In this document: positions 8,831 through 17,280 of the stretch, in pieces | How the letters are laid out: every line of letters begins with the position of its first letter | How positions within the stretch are numbered: the first letter of the stretch is position 1 | Assembly: GCF_015776785.2 (NCBI RefSeq) | Contig: NZ_LFMD02000007.1 | Location: 893,547 to 957,546, forward strand | Length of the DNA: 64,000 bases | Direction of reading: 5' to 3' | Origin: Kitasatospora sp. SUK 42 | GTDB lineage: Bacteria; Actinomycetota; Actinomycetes; Streptomycetales; Streptomycetaceae | The notes under the pieces: model-generated | The model's input: only the letters and a program-made list of their open reading frames with translations | Told to the model about the DNA's origin: nothing | Database searches by the model: none | Made by a program: the position numbers and the translations under genes

Positions 8831-8861
8831 AGCCTAGGCCCGCCTTCAACAAAACGTCAAT
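8831..8861 (-). promoter_or_regulatory. allB promoter with AllR-type operator
   Basis: On the minus strand the -35 box TTGACG (8860-8855), an 18-bp spacer and the -10 box TAGGCT (8836-8831) form a good promoter. The operator-like sequence TTCAAC-AAAAC-GTCAAT (plus strand, 8845-8861) covers the -35 box. One half is perfect against the TTCAAC-N5-GTTGAA consensus, the other is degenerate. Confidence 0.7.
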
Positions 8862-8879
8862 GGTGGAACGTCCAAGGGA

Positions 8880-10022
8880 TCAGCCCCGTAGCAGCTCCCC
8901 GGCCAACCGCTCCCCCGCGGCCTCGGCCAGCTCGGCGGCCCTGGTCAGGCTGTCCCCCGGGTGCTCCGCCAGGTCGGTGAGCGCGAGCGCGGCGGCGAAC
9001 CCGGCCGCCCGCCACTCCGGCTCGGACAGCTCCAGCCGGCCCGCCACGGCGGCCACCCGGACCCCCGCCCGGGCAGCCGCTGCGGCGACTCCGGCGGGGG
9101 CCTTGCCGTGGAGCGTCTGCGCGTCCAGGCAGCCCTCGCCGGTGACGACGAGGCGTGCCCCGCGCACGGCCTCGTCGAAACCCAGCAGTTCGAGCAGCAG
9201 CTCGATACCGGGTCGCATGGTGGCGCCGAGCAGGGCGAGGGCGGCGAAGCCCACCCCGCCGGCGGCCCCCGCGCCAGGGGCCTCCCGTACGTCGCGGCCG
9301 GTCACCGCGGCGACCTGGTCGGCGAAGCGGGTCAGCCCCTCCTCCAGGACCACCAGGTCGTCCGCGTCGGCACCCTTCTGCGGACCGTAGACGGCGGCGG
9401 CGCCGCGCGGGCCGAGCAGCGGGTTGTCCACGTCGCAGGCGACCACCAGCTCGACGCCGGTCAGCAGCTCGGCCGACCGGCCCGGGTCGATCCGGTCGAG
9501 TCGGCGCAACGCTCCCCCGCCGGGCGGGAGTTCGGTGCCGTCGGCATCGAGCAGGCGTACCCCGAGCGCCTGCACCATGCCCGCCCCGCCGTCGGTGCAC
9601 GCACTGCCGCCGAGGCCCAGCACGATCCGTTTGGCGCCCAGCGACACCGCCCGGCCGATCAGCTGGCCGACCCCGTAGGAGCCGGCCGCGAGCGGGGCCG
9701 TCCGGCCGCCGGGCAGCCGGGCGAGCCCGGAGGCCTGGGCCAGCTCGACCACGGCGGTGTCACCACTGACGGCGAGGGCGGCGTCCACCGGCAGGCCGGT
9801 CGGGCCCGCCACCTTGGCCGGGACGCGGGTGAAGCCGGCCGCGAGCGCGGCGGCCAGGGTGCCCTCGCCGCCGTCGGCGACGGGCAGTTCGCGCACCTCG
9901 GTACCGGGCGCGGCGCGCCGGATGCCGGCGGCGATCCGGGCGGCGGCCTCGGCGCCCTCCAGGGTGCCCTTGAACTTGTCCGGAGCTACGACCACATGGC
10001 CCTGGCGGGGGGTGGGGGGCAT
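8880..10022 (-). CDS. glxK: Glycerate kinase (GlxK/GarK type)
   Basis: This 380-aa protein phosphorylates glycerate, feeding the carbon of glyoxylate into glycolysis. Family signatures are APDKFKGTLEG at the start, PVADGGEGTL (about residue 48), LGLGGSACTDGGAGM (about residue 130), the acidic patch ACDVDNPLLGP and VTGEGCLDAQT near the C terminus. The ATG at 10022 is chosen because GAGGA lies eight bases upstream and the family begins with this APDKFKG strand. It follows the reductase and isomerase genes on the same strand, but a 460-bp gap with a strong hairpin lies between, so it may be transcribed separately. The stop is close to the allB promoter. Confidence 0.93.
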   Translation of the reverse strand: MPPTPRQGHVVVAPDKFKGTLEGAEAAARIAAGIRRAAPGTEVRELPVADGGEGTLAAALAAGFTRVPAKVAGPTGLPVDAALAVSGDTAVVELAQASGLARLPGGRTAPLAAGSYGVGQLIGRAVSLGAKRIVLGLGGSACTDGGAGMVQALGVRLLDADGTELPPGGGALRRLDRIDPGRSAELLTGVELVVACDVDNPLLGPRGAAAVYGPQKGADADDLVVLEEGLTRFADQVAAVTGRDVREAPGAGAAGGVGFAALALLGATMRPGIELLLELLGFDEAVRGARLVVTGEGCLDAQTLHGKAPAGVAAAAARAGVRVAAVAGRLELSEPEWRAAGFAAALALTDLAEHPGDSLTRAAELAEAAGERLAGELLRG

Positions 10023-10482
10023 GAGGCGGTCCTCGCTTCTGTACGGGGTCTGGCGTTGGTTCGACGACGTGCGTCCAGCATGTGCCCGGTGCCCTCGGTG
10101 GTGCGACCCCCTCCCGGGTGGTGCGACCCCCTCCGCGCCGTCCCCCTCGTCCCGCTTCCGACGTACGAGAGGCTCCCCTCGGCGGGGAGGGGGCCAGGCG
10201 ACGCGCATCGGGCACGACCGAGGTGCCCCCCGGGGGAGGGTGTGCGCGTCACCGGCTGGATCGACCGGCGGGCGGGCGGATGAGCCCCGGCCCGCACGCC
10301 GGTCGGGTCCGGCCTCCTGGCGGCGCGGGCACGACCGGATCAGGTACACGCCGCCAGGAGGAGCTTGGGGCCGGGGGCTCCGCGCGGGAGCCCCCGGGTG
10401 GGCCGGCAGGCCTCGCGGCCGACAGGTCCCGTGACCGTCAGGCCTCGGGGCCGGCAGGCCTCGGGGCCGGCAGGCCTCGCGG
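10023..10482. other. Non-coding stretch between glxR and glxK
   Basis: No convincing gene is present. The part near glxK has two direct copies of GGTGCGACCCCCTCC (about 10097-10132). The middle carries the hairpin listed separately. The part near glxR has a GC-rich tandem array of about 16 bp (units like CAGGCCTCGGGGCCGG) at 10404-10480. Glyoxylate carboligase is often coded beside these genes but is absent here. Confidence 0.6.
10371..10397 (-). terminator. Hairpin terminator after glxR
   Basis: A perfect 11-bp stem, CCGGGGGCTCC with its complement, encloses the loop GCGCG about 90 bp downstream of the glxR stop on the minus strand. Confidence 0.7.
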
Positions 10483-11376
10483 CTACTCGACCTCGCGGCC
10501 CGAGAGCCGCTCGACACCGCGCAGGAGCGCCGAGTGGTCCAGCGAGCCGTCGCCGTTGGCCCGGGCGGAGGCGACCAGCTGGGCCACCACGGCGCCGACC
10601 GGCAGCGCGGCGCCCACGGCGCGGGCGGCGTCGGTGACGATGCCCATGTCCTTGTGGTGCAGGTCGATCCGGAAGCCGGGGGCGAACTCCCGGTTGATCA
10701 TGTTCGCCCTCTTGCGGTTGAGCACGGTGGAGCCGGCCAGCCCGCCGCCGAGCACGTCCAGCGCGGCGCCGAGGTCGACGCCGGCGTTCTCCAGGAACAC
10801 CACGGCCTCGGCGAGCACCTGGATGTTGACGGCCACGATCAGCTGGTTGGCGGCCTTGACGGTCTGGCCGGCGCCGGCCGGGCCGACGTGGACGACCGTG
10901 GTGCCGAGTGCGTCGAACAGCGGCTTGGCCTCGGCGAAGTCCTCCGCCGCGCCGCCGACCATGATGGACAGCACCGCCTCGACGGCCCCGGCCTCGCCGC
11001 CGGAGACCGGCGCGTCCAGGGCGCGCACGCCCTTCGCCCGGGCGGCCTCGCCGACCTTGATGGAGGTCTGCGGGGTGATCGAGGACATGTCGATCACCAG
11101 GGTGCCCGCCCCGACGTTCTCCAGGACGCCGTCCTCGCCGAGGATGACCGCCTCAACGTGCGGGTCGGCCGGGACCATGGTGATGACGACCTCGGCGTCC
11201 TTCACCGCGTCCGCGATGCTGGTGGCGCCGTGGCCGCCGGCCGCGATCACGGTGTCGATCGAGGCCTGGGAGAGGTCGAAGCCGGTCACGTGGTGGCCGG
11301 CCTTGACCAGGTTGACGGCCATGGGCTTGCCCATGATGCCGAGACCGACGAAGGCAATCTTGCGGGAGGCGCTCAT
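10483..11376 (-). CDS. glxR: 2-hydroxy-3-oxopropionate (tartronate semialdehyde) reductase
   Basis: The 297-aa protein reduces tartronate semialdehyde to glycerate with NAD(P)H. The Rossmann motif IAFVGLGIMGKPMAVNL opens the protein. The family substrate motif SITPQTS lies near residue 90, DAPVSGGEAGA near 112 and the catalytic lysine in GQTVKAANQ near 165. The start at 11376 is chosen because a long upstream extension lacks any homology and AAGGA precedes this ATG. It sits downstream of hydroxypyruvate isomerase (gap about 150 bp) and upstream of glycerate kinase, which fits the glyoxylate route. Other beta-hydroxyacid dehydrogenases share the fold, but the context supports this one. Confidence 0.9.
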   Translation of the reverse strand: MSASRKIAFVGLGIMGKPMAVNLVKAGHHVTGFDLSQASIDTVIAAGGHGATSIADAVKDAEVVITMVPADPHVEAVILGEDGVLENVGAGTLVIDMSSITPQTSIKVGEAARAKGVRALDAPVSGGEAGAVEAVLSIMVGGAAEDFAEAKPLFDALGTTVVHVGPAGAGQTVKAANQLIVAVNIQVLAEAVVFLENAGVDLGAALDVLGGGLAGSTVLNRKRANMINREFAPGFRIDLHHKDMGIVTDAARAVGAALPVGAVVAQLVASARANGDGSLDHSALLRGVERLSGREVE

Positions 11377-11529
11377 CGCGTCGCGTTCCTTACGTGTGCG
11401 GGTGGGGTGGCCGGCCGGGCGGGCCTCCGGACGGGCGGTGCGGTTCCCGGACCGTTCCGGGCCGGGCACTACCGGGCAGGGCGCTGTCGGACAGGTCGCG
11501 ACCGGACGGTTCGTCGCCGGGCGACCGCG

Positions 11530-12372
11530 CTACCGGGCGGCGCGCAGCTCGCGCGGCAGCCAGTCGAAGCTGTCGGCGCTGACGCCGGTCGAGGGGCGGT
11601 ACTCCAGGCCGATCGAACCGCTGTAACCGGCGGCGCTGAGCCGGGCGAACAGGTCCTCGAAGTCCAGTTCGCCGGTGCCGGGTTCGTTGCGGCCCGGGGT
11701 GTCGGCGATCTGCACGTGGCCGATCCGGTCGGCGTGGGTGTCGATGACGGCCGCCAGGTCCTCGCCGTTCCTGGCCAGGTGGTACAGGTCGCAGAGGAAC
11801 TTGGCGTTCCCCAGGCCGGTGGCGGCGTTGACCTTGTCGACCACCTCGACCGCGGCGGCCGTGGAGACCAGCGGGTAGTCCGGGGACTCGGCCCTGTTGA
11901 GGGCCTCGATCAGCAGGACGGCGCCGATCCGGTGCGCGGCCCGGGCGGCGATCACCAGGTTCTCCAGCGCCAGCGCGTCCTGCTCGGCGGGCTCGACGCC
12001 CGCGATCCGGTTGCCGTACAGCGCGTTGAGCGCGGTGGCACCGAGCGAGGCGGCGAGCTCCGCGGCGACCGGGACGTTGGCGCGGAAGCGGTCCTTCTCG
12101 GACGGGACCGAGACGGTGCCACGGGCGCCCTGGGAGAGGTCGTCCAGGAAGTTGAGGCCGGTGAGCCGGACGCCCGCGTCGCTGAACGCCTTGCCGAGCG
12201 CGTCCAGTTCGGTCCGGCTCGGAGCGGGCTCCGGGCCGAAGGGCCACCACAGCTCGGCGGCGGTGAAGCCGGCCGCGGCTGCGGCTGCGGGACGTTCCAG
12301 CAAGGGGAGTTCGCCGAACAGGATCGACAGGTTGACCGTGAAGCCGTGCTTGGCTGCCGCCGTCACGTCCAT
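11530..12372 (-). CDS. hyi: Hydroxypyruvate isomerase family TIM-barrel protein
   Basis: The protein (280 aa from ATG 12372; a GTG three bases earlier is also possible) belongs to the xylose-isomerase-like TIM barrels. It starts FTVNLSILFGELPLLERP, a hallmark of hydroxypyruvate isomerases. The metal-binding residues are seen in LLIEALN (Glu), FLCDLYH (Asp/His), HVQIADTPGRNEPGTGELDF and IGLEYRP (Glu). It interconverts hydroxypyruvate and tartronate semialdehyde. It is the first gene of the hyi-glxR unit and its upstream region contains the AllR-type operator at 12474-12490. AGAGG lies immediately before the start. Confidence 0.92.
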   Translation of the reverse strand: MDVTAAAKHGFTVNLSILFGELPLLERPAAAAAAGFTAAELWWPFGPEPAPSRTELDALGKAFSDAGVRLTGLNFLDDLSQGARGTVSVPSEKDRFRANVPVAAELAASLGATALNALYGNRIAGVEPAEQDALALENLVIAARAAHRIGAVLLIEALNRAESPDYPLVSTAAAVEVVDKVNAATGLGNAKFLCDLYHLARNGEDLAAVIDTHADRIGHVQIADTPGRNEPGTGELDFEDLFARLSAAGYSGSIGLEYRPSTGVSADSFDWLPRELRAAR

Positions 12373-12437
12373 CACCTCTCACTCTCTTCCTTCATCCACA
12401 ACTTCCACGATCCGGAAGAGGGATTCTGTGTGGTGGA

Positions 12438-12490
12438 AGCATCTCCGGCCCGCGGAGCGAGTGTCAAGGCTGTCGCAACATTTTGTTGAA
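12438..12490 (-). promoter_or_regulatory. hyi promoter with AllR-type operator
   Basis: On the minus strand there is a perfect -35 box TTGACA (12467-12462), an 18-bp spacer and a weak -10 GATGCT (12443-12438). The operator CGCAAC-ATTTT-GTTGAA (12474-12490) lies just upstream of the -35 box. The sequence following the -10 (TCCACC..ACAGAATC) is shared with the aceB promoter. Confidence 0.55.
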
Positions 12491-12579
12491 GAAGCCCCCG
12501 ACCACCCCCCTGAGCCCCGGACGACCGTCCGGCCACCGGACCCCTGCCCGCCCCCACCCGCGCTCGATACAGTGATCCC

Positions 12580-12834
12580 GTGCGATTGATGGTGGAGTTC
12601 ACGACAGAACCATTCGAAATGGACACGTTCCCGGAGCACGCCGCGGCGGCCCGCAACGTCGTCGACGAAGCCGGCCTGGACGTGTCGGTCGGCCCCTTCG
12701 GGACCGGCGCCGAGGGCGAGGCCGACCAGGTGCTCGCCGCGGTGACCCGACTGCTCCGGGAGACCCTGGAGGCCGGGGCCACCCGCATCTCCGTCCAGGT
12801 CAGCGTGCTGGGCGAGGAGGGCGGTACGCCGTGA
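12580..12834 (+). CDS. Small thiamine-binding-like protein (MTH1187/YqgV family)
   Basis: This 84-aa protein looks like the MTH1187/YqgV family of small ferredoxin-fold proteins, some of which bind thiamine. Seen in the sequence are an N-terminal strand MVEFTTEPF, a central GPFGTGAEGEADQVLAAVTRLLRETLEAGATRISVQVSV and no other domain. The GTG at 12580 or the ATG at 12589 may be the start. It overlaps the next gene by four bases (GTGA). It is the first gene of a plus-strand unit divergent from hyi, so it may share that control region. Its role in purine breakdown is not known. Confidence 0.65.
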   Translation: MRLMVEFTTEPFEMDTFPEHAAAARNVVDEAGLDVSVGPFGTGAEGEADQVLAAVTRLLRETLEAGATRISVQVSVLGEEGGTP

Positions 12835-13211
12835 CCGAGCACGTGGAGCACCCGCTCGCCGCGGCGATCAAGCCGCTGCTGGACGCGGTCGGCGCGGTGC
12901 CCGTCCCGCTGGACGAGGCGAAGGCCGAGGACGTCGTCCTGGAGTGGGAGGGCGCCCCGGCCGTGGCCGTCCGGCTGCCGCACCTGAGCAGCGCGCTGGA
13001 CCGGCTGCTGGCCGAGATGACCCGGCAGTTCGAGGGCCGCCCGCTGGCCGAGCTCGACCGGCTGGAGAAGCAGCGGGTCGTCGCCCTGCTGGAGGAGCGC
13101 GGCGCCTTCACCGTCCGCCACGGGGTCGAGACGGTCGCCTCGGCCCTGGGCGTCAGCCGCTTCACCGTGTACAACTACCTCAACCGCCAGGACAGCTCGA
13201 AGCCCTCCTGA
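12831..13211 (+). CDS. Helix-turn-helix domain protein
   Basis: The 126-aa protein has a C-terminal Fis/PucR-like helix-turn-helix: LEERGAFTVRHGVETVASAL followed by GVSRFTVYNYLNR (about residues 85-118). The N-terminal part is helical with a short acidic stretch and no recognised ligand domain. It starts with GTG overlapping the stop of the previous gene, so the two are made together. A similar small HTH gene is, to my knowledge, found beside uric acid genes in other streptomycetes. It may be an accessory regulator of this cluster, but its target is unknown. Confidence 0.7.
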   Translation: MTEHVEHPLAAAIKPLLDAVGAVPVPLDEAKAEDVVLEWEGAPAVAVRLPHLSSALDRLLAEMTRQFEGRPLAELDRLEKQRVVALLEERGAFTVRHGVETVASALGVSRFTVYNYLNRQDSSKPS

Positions 13212-13406
13212 GCGGGTGCGCACTCCCGGGCGGTGCCCCTTCCGACGGTCGGACGGGGGCCCGCCGGCCGGGTGGTCCCGACCGGTGCCGCCGACACGGA
13301 TGGCGCGGATCGGCCCACGGCGCGGCGCACTTGGCGAATCGCACACGAAAGGGCCCGAGATCAGGGCGCGGCATCAGGGCCCGGTTCAAAACGTAACCAC
13401 CAACCG

Positions 13407-13447
13407 TTCAACAAACTGTTGACCTAAGGGTGGGGCCGATCTAGCTT
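13407..13447 (+). promoter_or_regulatory. uraD operon promoter with AllR-type operator
   Basis: The operator TTCAAC-AAACT-GTTGAC (13407-13423) overlaps a -35 box TTGACC (13419-13424). After a 17-bp spacer follows the -10 box TAGCTT (13442-13447). Transcription would start near 13454, about 28 bp before the uraD GTG. This is the clearest plus-strand promoter in the cluster. Confidence 0.75.
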
Positions 13448-13481
13448 TTCCGGGTGGCACCACTCTTCAGGAGGTCCACTC

Positions 13482-13985
13482 GTGACCAACCACCCCCACA
13501 CCCTTGACGCCCTGGCCGCGGCCGACGCCGCGGAGTTGACGGAGATCCTGCTGGAGGTATGCTCCAGCCCCCGCTGGGCCGCCGCCGTCGCGGAGGCCGA
13601 ACCCTGGTCCAGCCGAGAGGCCCTCCTTGCCGCCAACGCGGCGGCGACGGCGGAGCTGACGGCCGCGGACCTGCACGACGCCATGACCGGACACGCCCGG
13701 ATCGGCCGGCCCACGGCGGGCGACGCCACCTCCGAGCGCGAACAGGTCGGCATCCAGGGCGCGGACCAGGCCGTCCTGGACGAACTGCACGAGGCCAACA
13801 GCGCGTACGAGGCCAAGTTCGGCCACGTCTTCCTGATCTGCGCGACCGGCCGCACCGCGGTCACCATGCTCGCCGCCCTGCGCGAGCGGCACCCCAACGA
13901 CCCCGCCACCGAGGCGGAGATCGTCCGGGGTGAGCTGCGCAAGATCAACGACATCCGGATCAACCGCCTGCTCGACGTGCCCTGA
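13482..13985 (+). CDS. uraD: 2-oxo-4-hydroxy-4-carboxy-5-ureidoimidazoline (OHCU) decarboxylase
   Basis: The 167-aa protein carries out the last step to S-allantoin by removing CO2 from OHCU. The family motif with the catalytic histidine is visible as TGHARIGRP (about residue 68). SEREQ follows, and then the conserved ANSAYEAKFGHVFLICATGRT (about residues 105-127). The C-terminal part contains the ILLRIN-like helix as KINDIRINRLL. A strong AGGAGG site lies eight bases before the GTG start. It is the first gene of uraD-uraH-uricase, driven by the promoter at 13407-13447. Confidence 0.95.
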   Translation: MTNHPHTLDALAAADAAELTEILLEVCSSPRWAAAVAEAEPWSSREALLAANAAATAELTAADLHDAMTGHARIGRPTAGDATSEREQVGIQGADQAVLDELHEANSAYEAKFGHVFLICATGRTAVTMLAALRERHPNDPATEAEIVRGELRKINDIRINRLLDVP

Positions 13986-14119
13986 TTTCTTCTGACACGT
14001 CGTCAGGAATGCTTCGTACGCCGATTCATGCCGCCCGACATGGCACTCTTTGTGAACCGGCGGGCCGGCATCAGATCTGACGCACCATCACTTCTGCCAT
14101 CAGTAAGGTCACTCCACCC

Positions 14120-14455
14120 ATGACTGGCATCTCCACCCATGTGCTCGACACCAGCCTCGGCCGCCCGGCCGAGGGAGTTCCGGTCGAGCTCGCACTGAAC
14201 ACCGAGGGTGGCTGGCAGGTGCTCGGCACCTCCGCCACGGACTCCGACGGCCGGGTCAAGGACCTGCCGGCCGTGGAGGCGGGCTCGGTCGTCCGGCTGC
14301 TCTTCGACACGAGCGCCTACCACGCGCTCACGTCCGAGGAGGCGCCGTTCTTCCCCGAGGTCTCGATCGTCTTCACGGTCGCGCCCGCGCAGCACCACTA
14401 CCACGTGCCGCTGCTGCTGAACCCGTTCGGATACTCGGTCTACCGCGGAAGCTAG
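14120..14455 (+). CDS. uraH: 5-hydroxyisourate hydrolase (transthyretin-like)
   Basis: The 111-aa protein hydrolyses 5-hydroxyisourate to OHCU. It begins with the HIUase N-terminal signature ISTHVLDTSLGRPAEGVPV and ends with the diagnostic C-terminal tetrapeptide YRGS that builds the active site of the homotetramer. The length is normal. The start ATG has only a weak AAGG at 13 bases. It lies 134 bp downstream of uraD and 27 bp upstream of the urate oxidase gene, in pathway order reversed. Confidence 0.96.
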   Translation: MTGISTHVLDTSLGRPAEGVPVELALNTEGGWQVLGTSATDSDGRVKDLPAVEAGSVVRLLFDTSAYHALTSEEAPFFPEVSIVFTVAPAQHHYHVPLLLNPFGYSVYRGS

Positions 14456-14482
14456 ACCGACCAGGAACCCTAGGAGCCTGTC

Positions 14483-15403
14483 ATGGCCCACGTGCTCGGT
14501 CAGAACCAGTACGGCAAGGCGGAGAACCGCATCGTCCGGGTCCACCGCGACTCCACCCGCCACGAGATCAAGGACCTCAACGTCTCGGTCTCCCTCCGGG
14601 GCGAGTTCGAGGACGTCCACCTCACCGGGTCCAACGCCAACTGCCTTCCCACCGACACCACCAAGAACACCGTCTTCGCCTTCGCCAAGGAGCACGGCAT
14701 CGAGTCGGCCGAGGCCTTCGGCATCCTCCTGGCCCGGCACTTCGTCGACGACACCGAGCGCGGCGTCGTGCACGGCGCCCGGATCCGGATCGAGGAGTAC
14801 ACCTGGGACCGGATCAGGACGCCGGACAGCTCGGCCCGCTTCATCGGCTCCGAGGAGGTCGGCCACTCCTTCGTCCGCAACGGCCAGGAGATCCGCACCA
14901 CCGAGATCGTCTACGACGGCGAGTCCGTCCAGGTCATCTCCGGCCTCAAGGACCTCGTCGTGATGAACTCCACCAACTCGGAGTTCTGGGGCTACATCAA
15001 GGACGGGTACACCACCCTGCGGGAGGCGTACGACCGCATCCTCGCCACCCAGGTCACCGCCCGCTGGAAGTACGGATACGGCGGCGGGGACAGCGAGGCC
15101 CAGCCCAACTGGAACCGCTCCTACGCCCAGGTGAAGCGGCACATGCTGGAGGCGTTCGCCGAGACCTACTCCTACTCGCTGCAGCAGACCCTGCACGCGA
15201 TGGGCACCCGGGTCCTCAACAACCGCGCCGAGGTGGACGAGGTCCGTCTCGAACTGCCCAACAAGCACCACTTCCTCGTCGACCTGGAGCCCTTCGGCCT
15301 CAAGAACGAGAACGAGGTCTACTACGCCGCGGACCGCATGTACGGCCTGATCGAGGGCACCGTGCACCGCGAGGGCGTCGTCCCGGTGATCCCGGTCGCC
15401 TGA
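14483..15403 (+). CDS. pucL: Urate oxidase (uricase)
   Basis: The 306-aa cofactor-free oxidase turns uric acid, oxygen and water into 5-hydroxyisourate and hydrogen peroxide. Two tunnelling-fold halves are visible. The first has NQYGKAENRIVRVHRD and the catalytic threonine motif LPTDTTKNTVFAFAKEHGI (about residues 55-74). The second has MEAFAETYSYSLQQTLHAMG and LPNKHHFLVDLEPFGLKNENEVYYA. AGGAG precedes the ATG. The peroxide made here explains a catalase gene under the same predicted regulator. It lies in one unit with uraD and uraH. Confidence 0.97.
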   Translation: MAHVLGQNQYGKAENRIVRVHRDSTRHEIKDLNVSVSLRGEFEDVHLTGSNANCLPTDTTKNTVFAFAKEHGIESAEAFGILLARHFVDDTERGVVHGARIRIEEYTWDRIRTPDSSARFIGSEEVGHSFVRNGQEIRTTEIVYDGESVQVISGLKDLVVMNSTNSEFWGYIKDGYTTLREAYDRILATQVTARWKYGYGGGDSEAQPNWNRSYAQVKRHMLEAFAETYSYSLQQTLHAMGTRVLNNRAEVDEVRLELPNKHHFLVDLEPFGLKNENEVYYAADRMYGLIEGTVHREGVVPVIPVA

Positions 15404-15745
15404 TCTCCCCGGCTCCGTCCGCCCTGCCTGTTCCGTCCATCCCGTGTATCCCGTCCATCCCGTCCACCCCACCGACCCCATGGACACCACCCGGAGTCGC
15501 CGCACCCTCCGGCCCCCACGGGCCGGCCGAATCCGGGCGGACCGTACCGACCGCTCCAACCGCACCACCAGTATCTCCACCCCCACCCACCGGAGTTCGT
15601 GTCTGCCTCACGGCGGCCGGCCCGGGGTGCTGGAGAGGCCCGCCGAGGGACCCTTGCCCGCCGTCCCGCCCTCGGCCAGGAATCCACCGGCCGGCCTCCA
15701 GCGCCACGGGCGCGCCGGGAGCCACGGGCACAAGAGGGGCTCGAC
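15404..15745. other. Non-coding stretch before the purine permease
   Basis: This 342-bp gap has no convincing gene. It contains a short run of imperfect direct repeats around CCCGTCCAT (about 15431-15470) just after the uricase stop. The rest is ordinary GC-rich sequence with no clear promoter, AllR-type operator or recognisable riboswitch. The permease may be read from the uraD promoter or have its own weak one here. Confidence 0.5.
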
Positions 15746-17209
15746 ATGGCACCCAGCAACACCACCAGTAAAGACGGCGGTTCCACCCCGGCGAGAGTCA
15801 ACGATCCTGATGATTCGTCAATCAGCCTCGGCAGTACGCCATCAGGGGCGGGAACCCACCCCGTGGACGAGGTGCTGCCCCCGGTGAAGCTGTTCTCCAC
15901 CGGGCTCCAACACGTCGCCGCGATGTACGCGGGGGTCGTCGCACCCCCGCTCATCGTCGGCGCCGGCGTCGGGCTCTCCGCCGCCGACCTCGCCCTGCTC
16001 ATCTCGGCCAGCCTGTTCACCGCCGGACTGGCCACCCTGCTCCAGACCCTCGGCATCTGGAAGATCGGCGCGCGGATGCCGTTCGTGAACGGCGTCTCGT
16101 TCGCGGGCGTCGCGCCCATGATCGCCATCGCCAAGGAACACGGCCCGAAGGACGCCCTCCCGGTGATCTTCGGAGCGGTGATCGTCGCGGGGGCCCTGTG
16201 CTTCCTCGCGGCACCGTACTTCTGCAGGCTCATCCGGTTCTTCCCCCCGGTCGTCCAGGGCACCGTGATCACCCTCATCGGGGTGTCCCTGCTTCCGGTG
16301 GCGGTCAACTGGGCGCGCGGCGGCTCGCCGAGCGCCCCCGGGTACGGCTCCATGCGGGCCATCGGCCTCGCCGCGATCACCCTCGTCGCGGTGGTGCTCT
16401 GCAACCGGCTGCTGCGCGGTTTCTGGCAGCAGCTGTCGCTGCTCATCGGTTTGGCGTTCGGCACCCTGATCGCCTTCCCGCTGGGGCTGGCCGACTTCGG
16501 CGCGGTCCAGGACGCGAAGGTCTTCTCGCTCCCCTCCCCGTTCCACTTCGGCGCGCCCGTGTTCGACGCGGCCGCGATCGCCTCGATGTGCATCGTCATG
16601 GTGGTCTCGATGACCGAGTCCACCGCCGACATGCTCGCCCTGGGCAAGATCGTCGACCGCGAGGCCGACGAACCCACGCTCGCCGCCGGCCTGCGCGCCG
16701 ACGGGCTGGCCACCGCGCTCAGCCCCGTCTTCAACGGCTTCGCCGCCAGCGCCTTCGCCCAGAACATCGGGCTGGTCGCGCTGACGAGGATCCGCAGCCG
16801 TTTCGTGGTCGCGGCCGGCGGAGGCATCCTGATCCTGTTGGGGCTCTTCCCCGTGCTCGGGTCGGTCGTCTCCCTGGTGCCGCAGCCCGTCCTCGGCGGC
16901 GCCGGGATCGTGCTCTTCGGCACGGTCGCGGCGAGCGGCATCCGCACCCTCGCCGAGGCGGGCATGGAGTCCAGCTCCAACACCATCCTGGTGTCGGTCT
17001 CGCTCGGCGTCGGCATCATCCCGATCGCCGTACCGGCCTTCTACGACTCCTTCCCGGAGGCCGTCCGGACCCTGCTGCACTCGGGGATCTCGGCCGGCTG
17101 CGTGATGGCCGTCCTGCTCAACCTGCTCTTCCACCACGTCGGAGCCGCCCGCCGGCCCGGGCCGGGCCAGACCTCCGGCGCGACGGTGCCGAACGCGACG
17201 CCGTCCTGA
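15746..17209 (+). CDS. NCS2 family urate/xanthine permease
   Basis: The 487-aa membrane protein belongs to the nucleobase:cation symporter-2 (UraA/PucJ/UacT) family. It shows about 12-14 hydrophobic segments. The conserved stretches are GLQHVAAMYAGVVAPPLIVG, the substrate region MPFVNGVSFAGVAPM, the acidic motif VSMTESTADMLALGKIVDR and TALSPVFNGFAASAFAQNIGLVALT. Position in the cluster suggests uptake of uric acid or xanthine with protons. The ATG at 15746 is preferred because GAGGGG lies seven bases upstream and the longer reading adds only low-complexity sequence. It is followed by 8-oxoguanine deaminase on the same strand. Confidence 0.93.
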   Translation: MAPSNTTSKDGGSTPARVNDPDDSSISLGSTPSGAGTHPVDEVLPPVKLFSTGLQHVAAMYAGVVAPPLIVGAGVGLSAADLALLISASLFTAGLATLLQTLGIWKIGARMPFVNGVSFAGVAPMIAIAKEHGPKDALPVIFGAVIVAGALCFLAAPYFCRLIRFFPPVVQGTVITLIGVSLLPVAVNWARGGSPSAPGYGSMRAIGLAAITLVAVVLCNRLLRGFWQQLSLLIGLAFGTLIAFPLGLADFGAVQDAKVFSLPSPFHFGAPVFDAAAIASMCIVMVVSMTESTADMLALGKIVDREADEPTLAAGLRADGLATALSPVFNGFAASAFAQNIGLVALTRIRSRFVVAAGGGILILLGLFPVLGSVVSLVPQPVLGGAGIVLFGTVAASGIRTLAEAGMESSSNTILVSVSLGVGIIPIAVPAFYDSFPEAVRTLLHSGISAGCVMAVLLNLLFHHVGAARRPGPGQTSGATVPNATPS

Positions 17210-17215
17210 CCGGCC

Positions 17216-17264
17216 CGGAAGGGATGCGCGCCGCTCCAGGTGCGCACCCCTTCCGGCCCTCCCC
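17216..17264 (+). terminator. Imperfect hairpin between permease and deaminase genes
   Basis: The arms around GGCCCGGAAGGGATGCGC and GTGCGCACCCCTTCCGGCC pair with one mismatch and a bulge. It sits right after the permease stop and may reduce read-through into the next gene. Confidence 0.5.
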
Positions 17265-17280
17265 CCATAGGAGCCCCGTC

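Noticed and set aside
10404..10480. GC-rich 16-bp tandem array near the glxR stop as a member of the heptad family
   Set aside because: It has neither the CTG heptad nor the TTCGAA core and matches ordinary high-GC slippage repeats.
15404..15745. A riboswitch in front of the purine permease
   Set aside because: No conserved purine-aptamer core or other known riboswitch signature could be recognised by eye.
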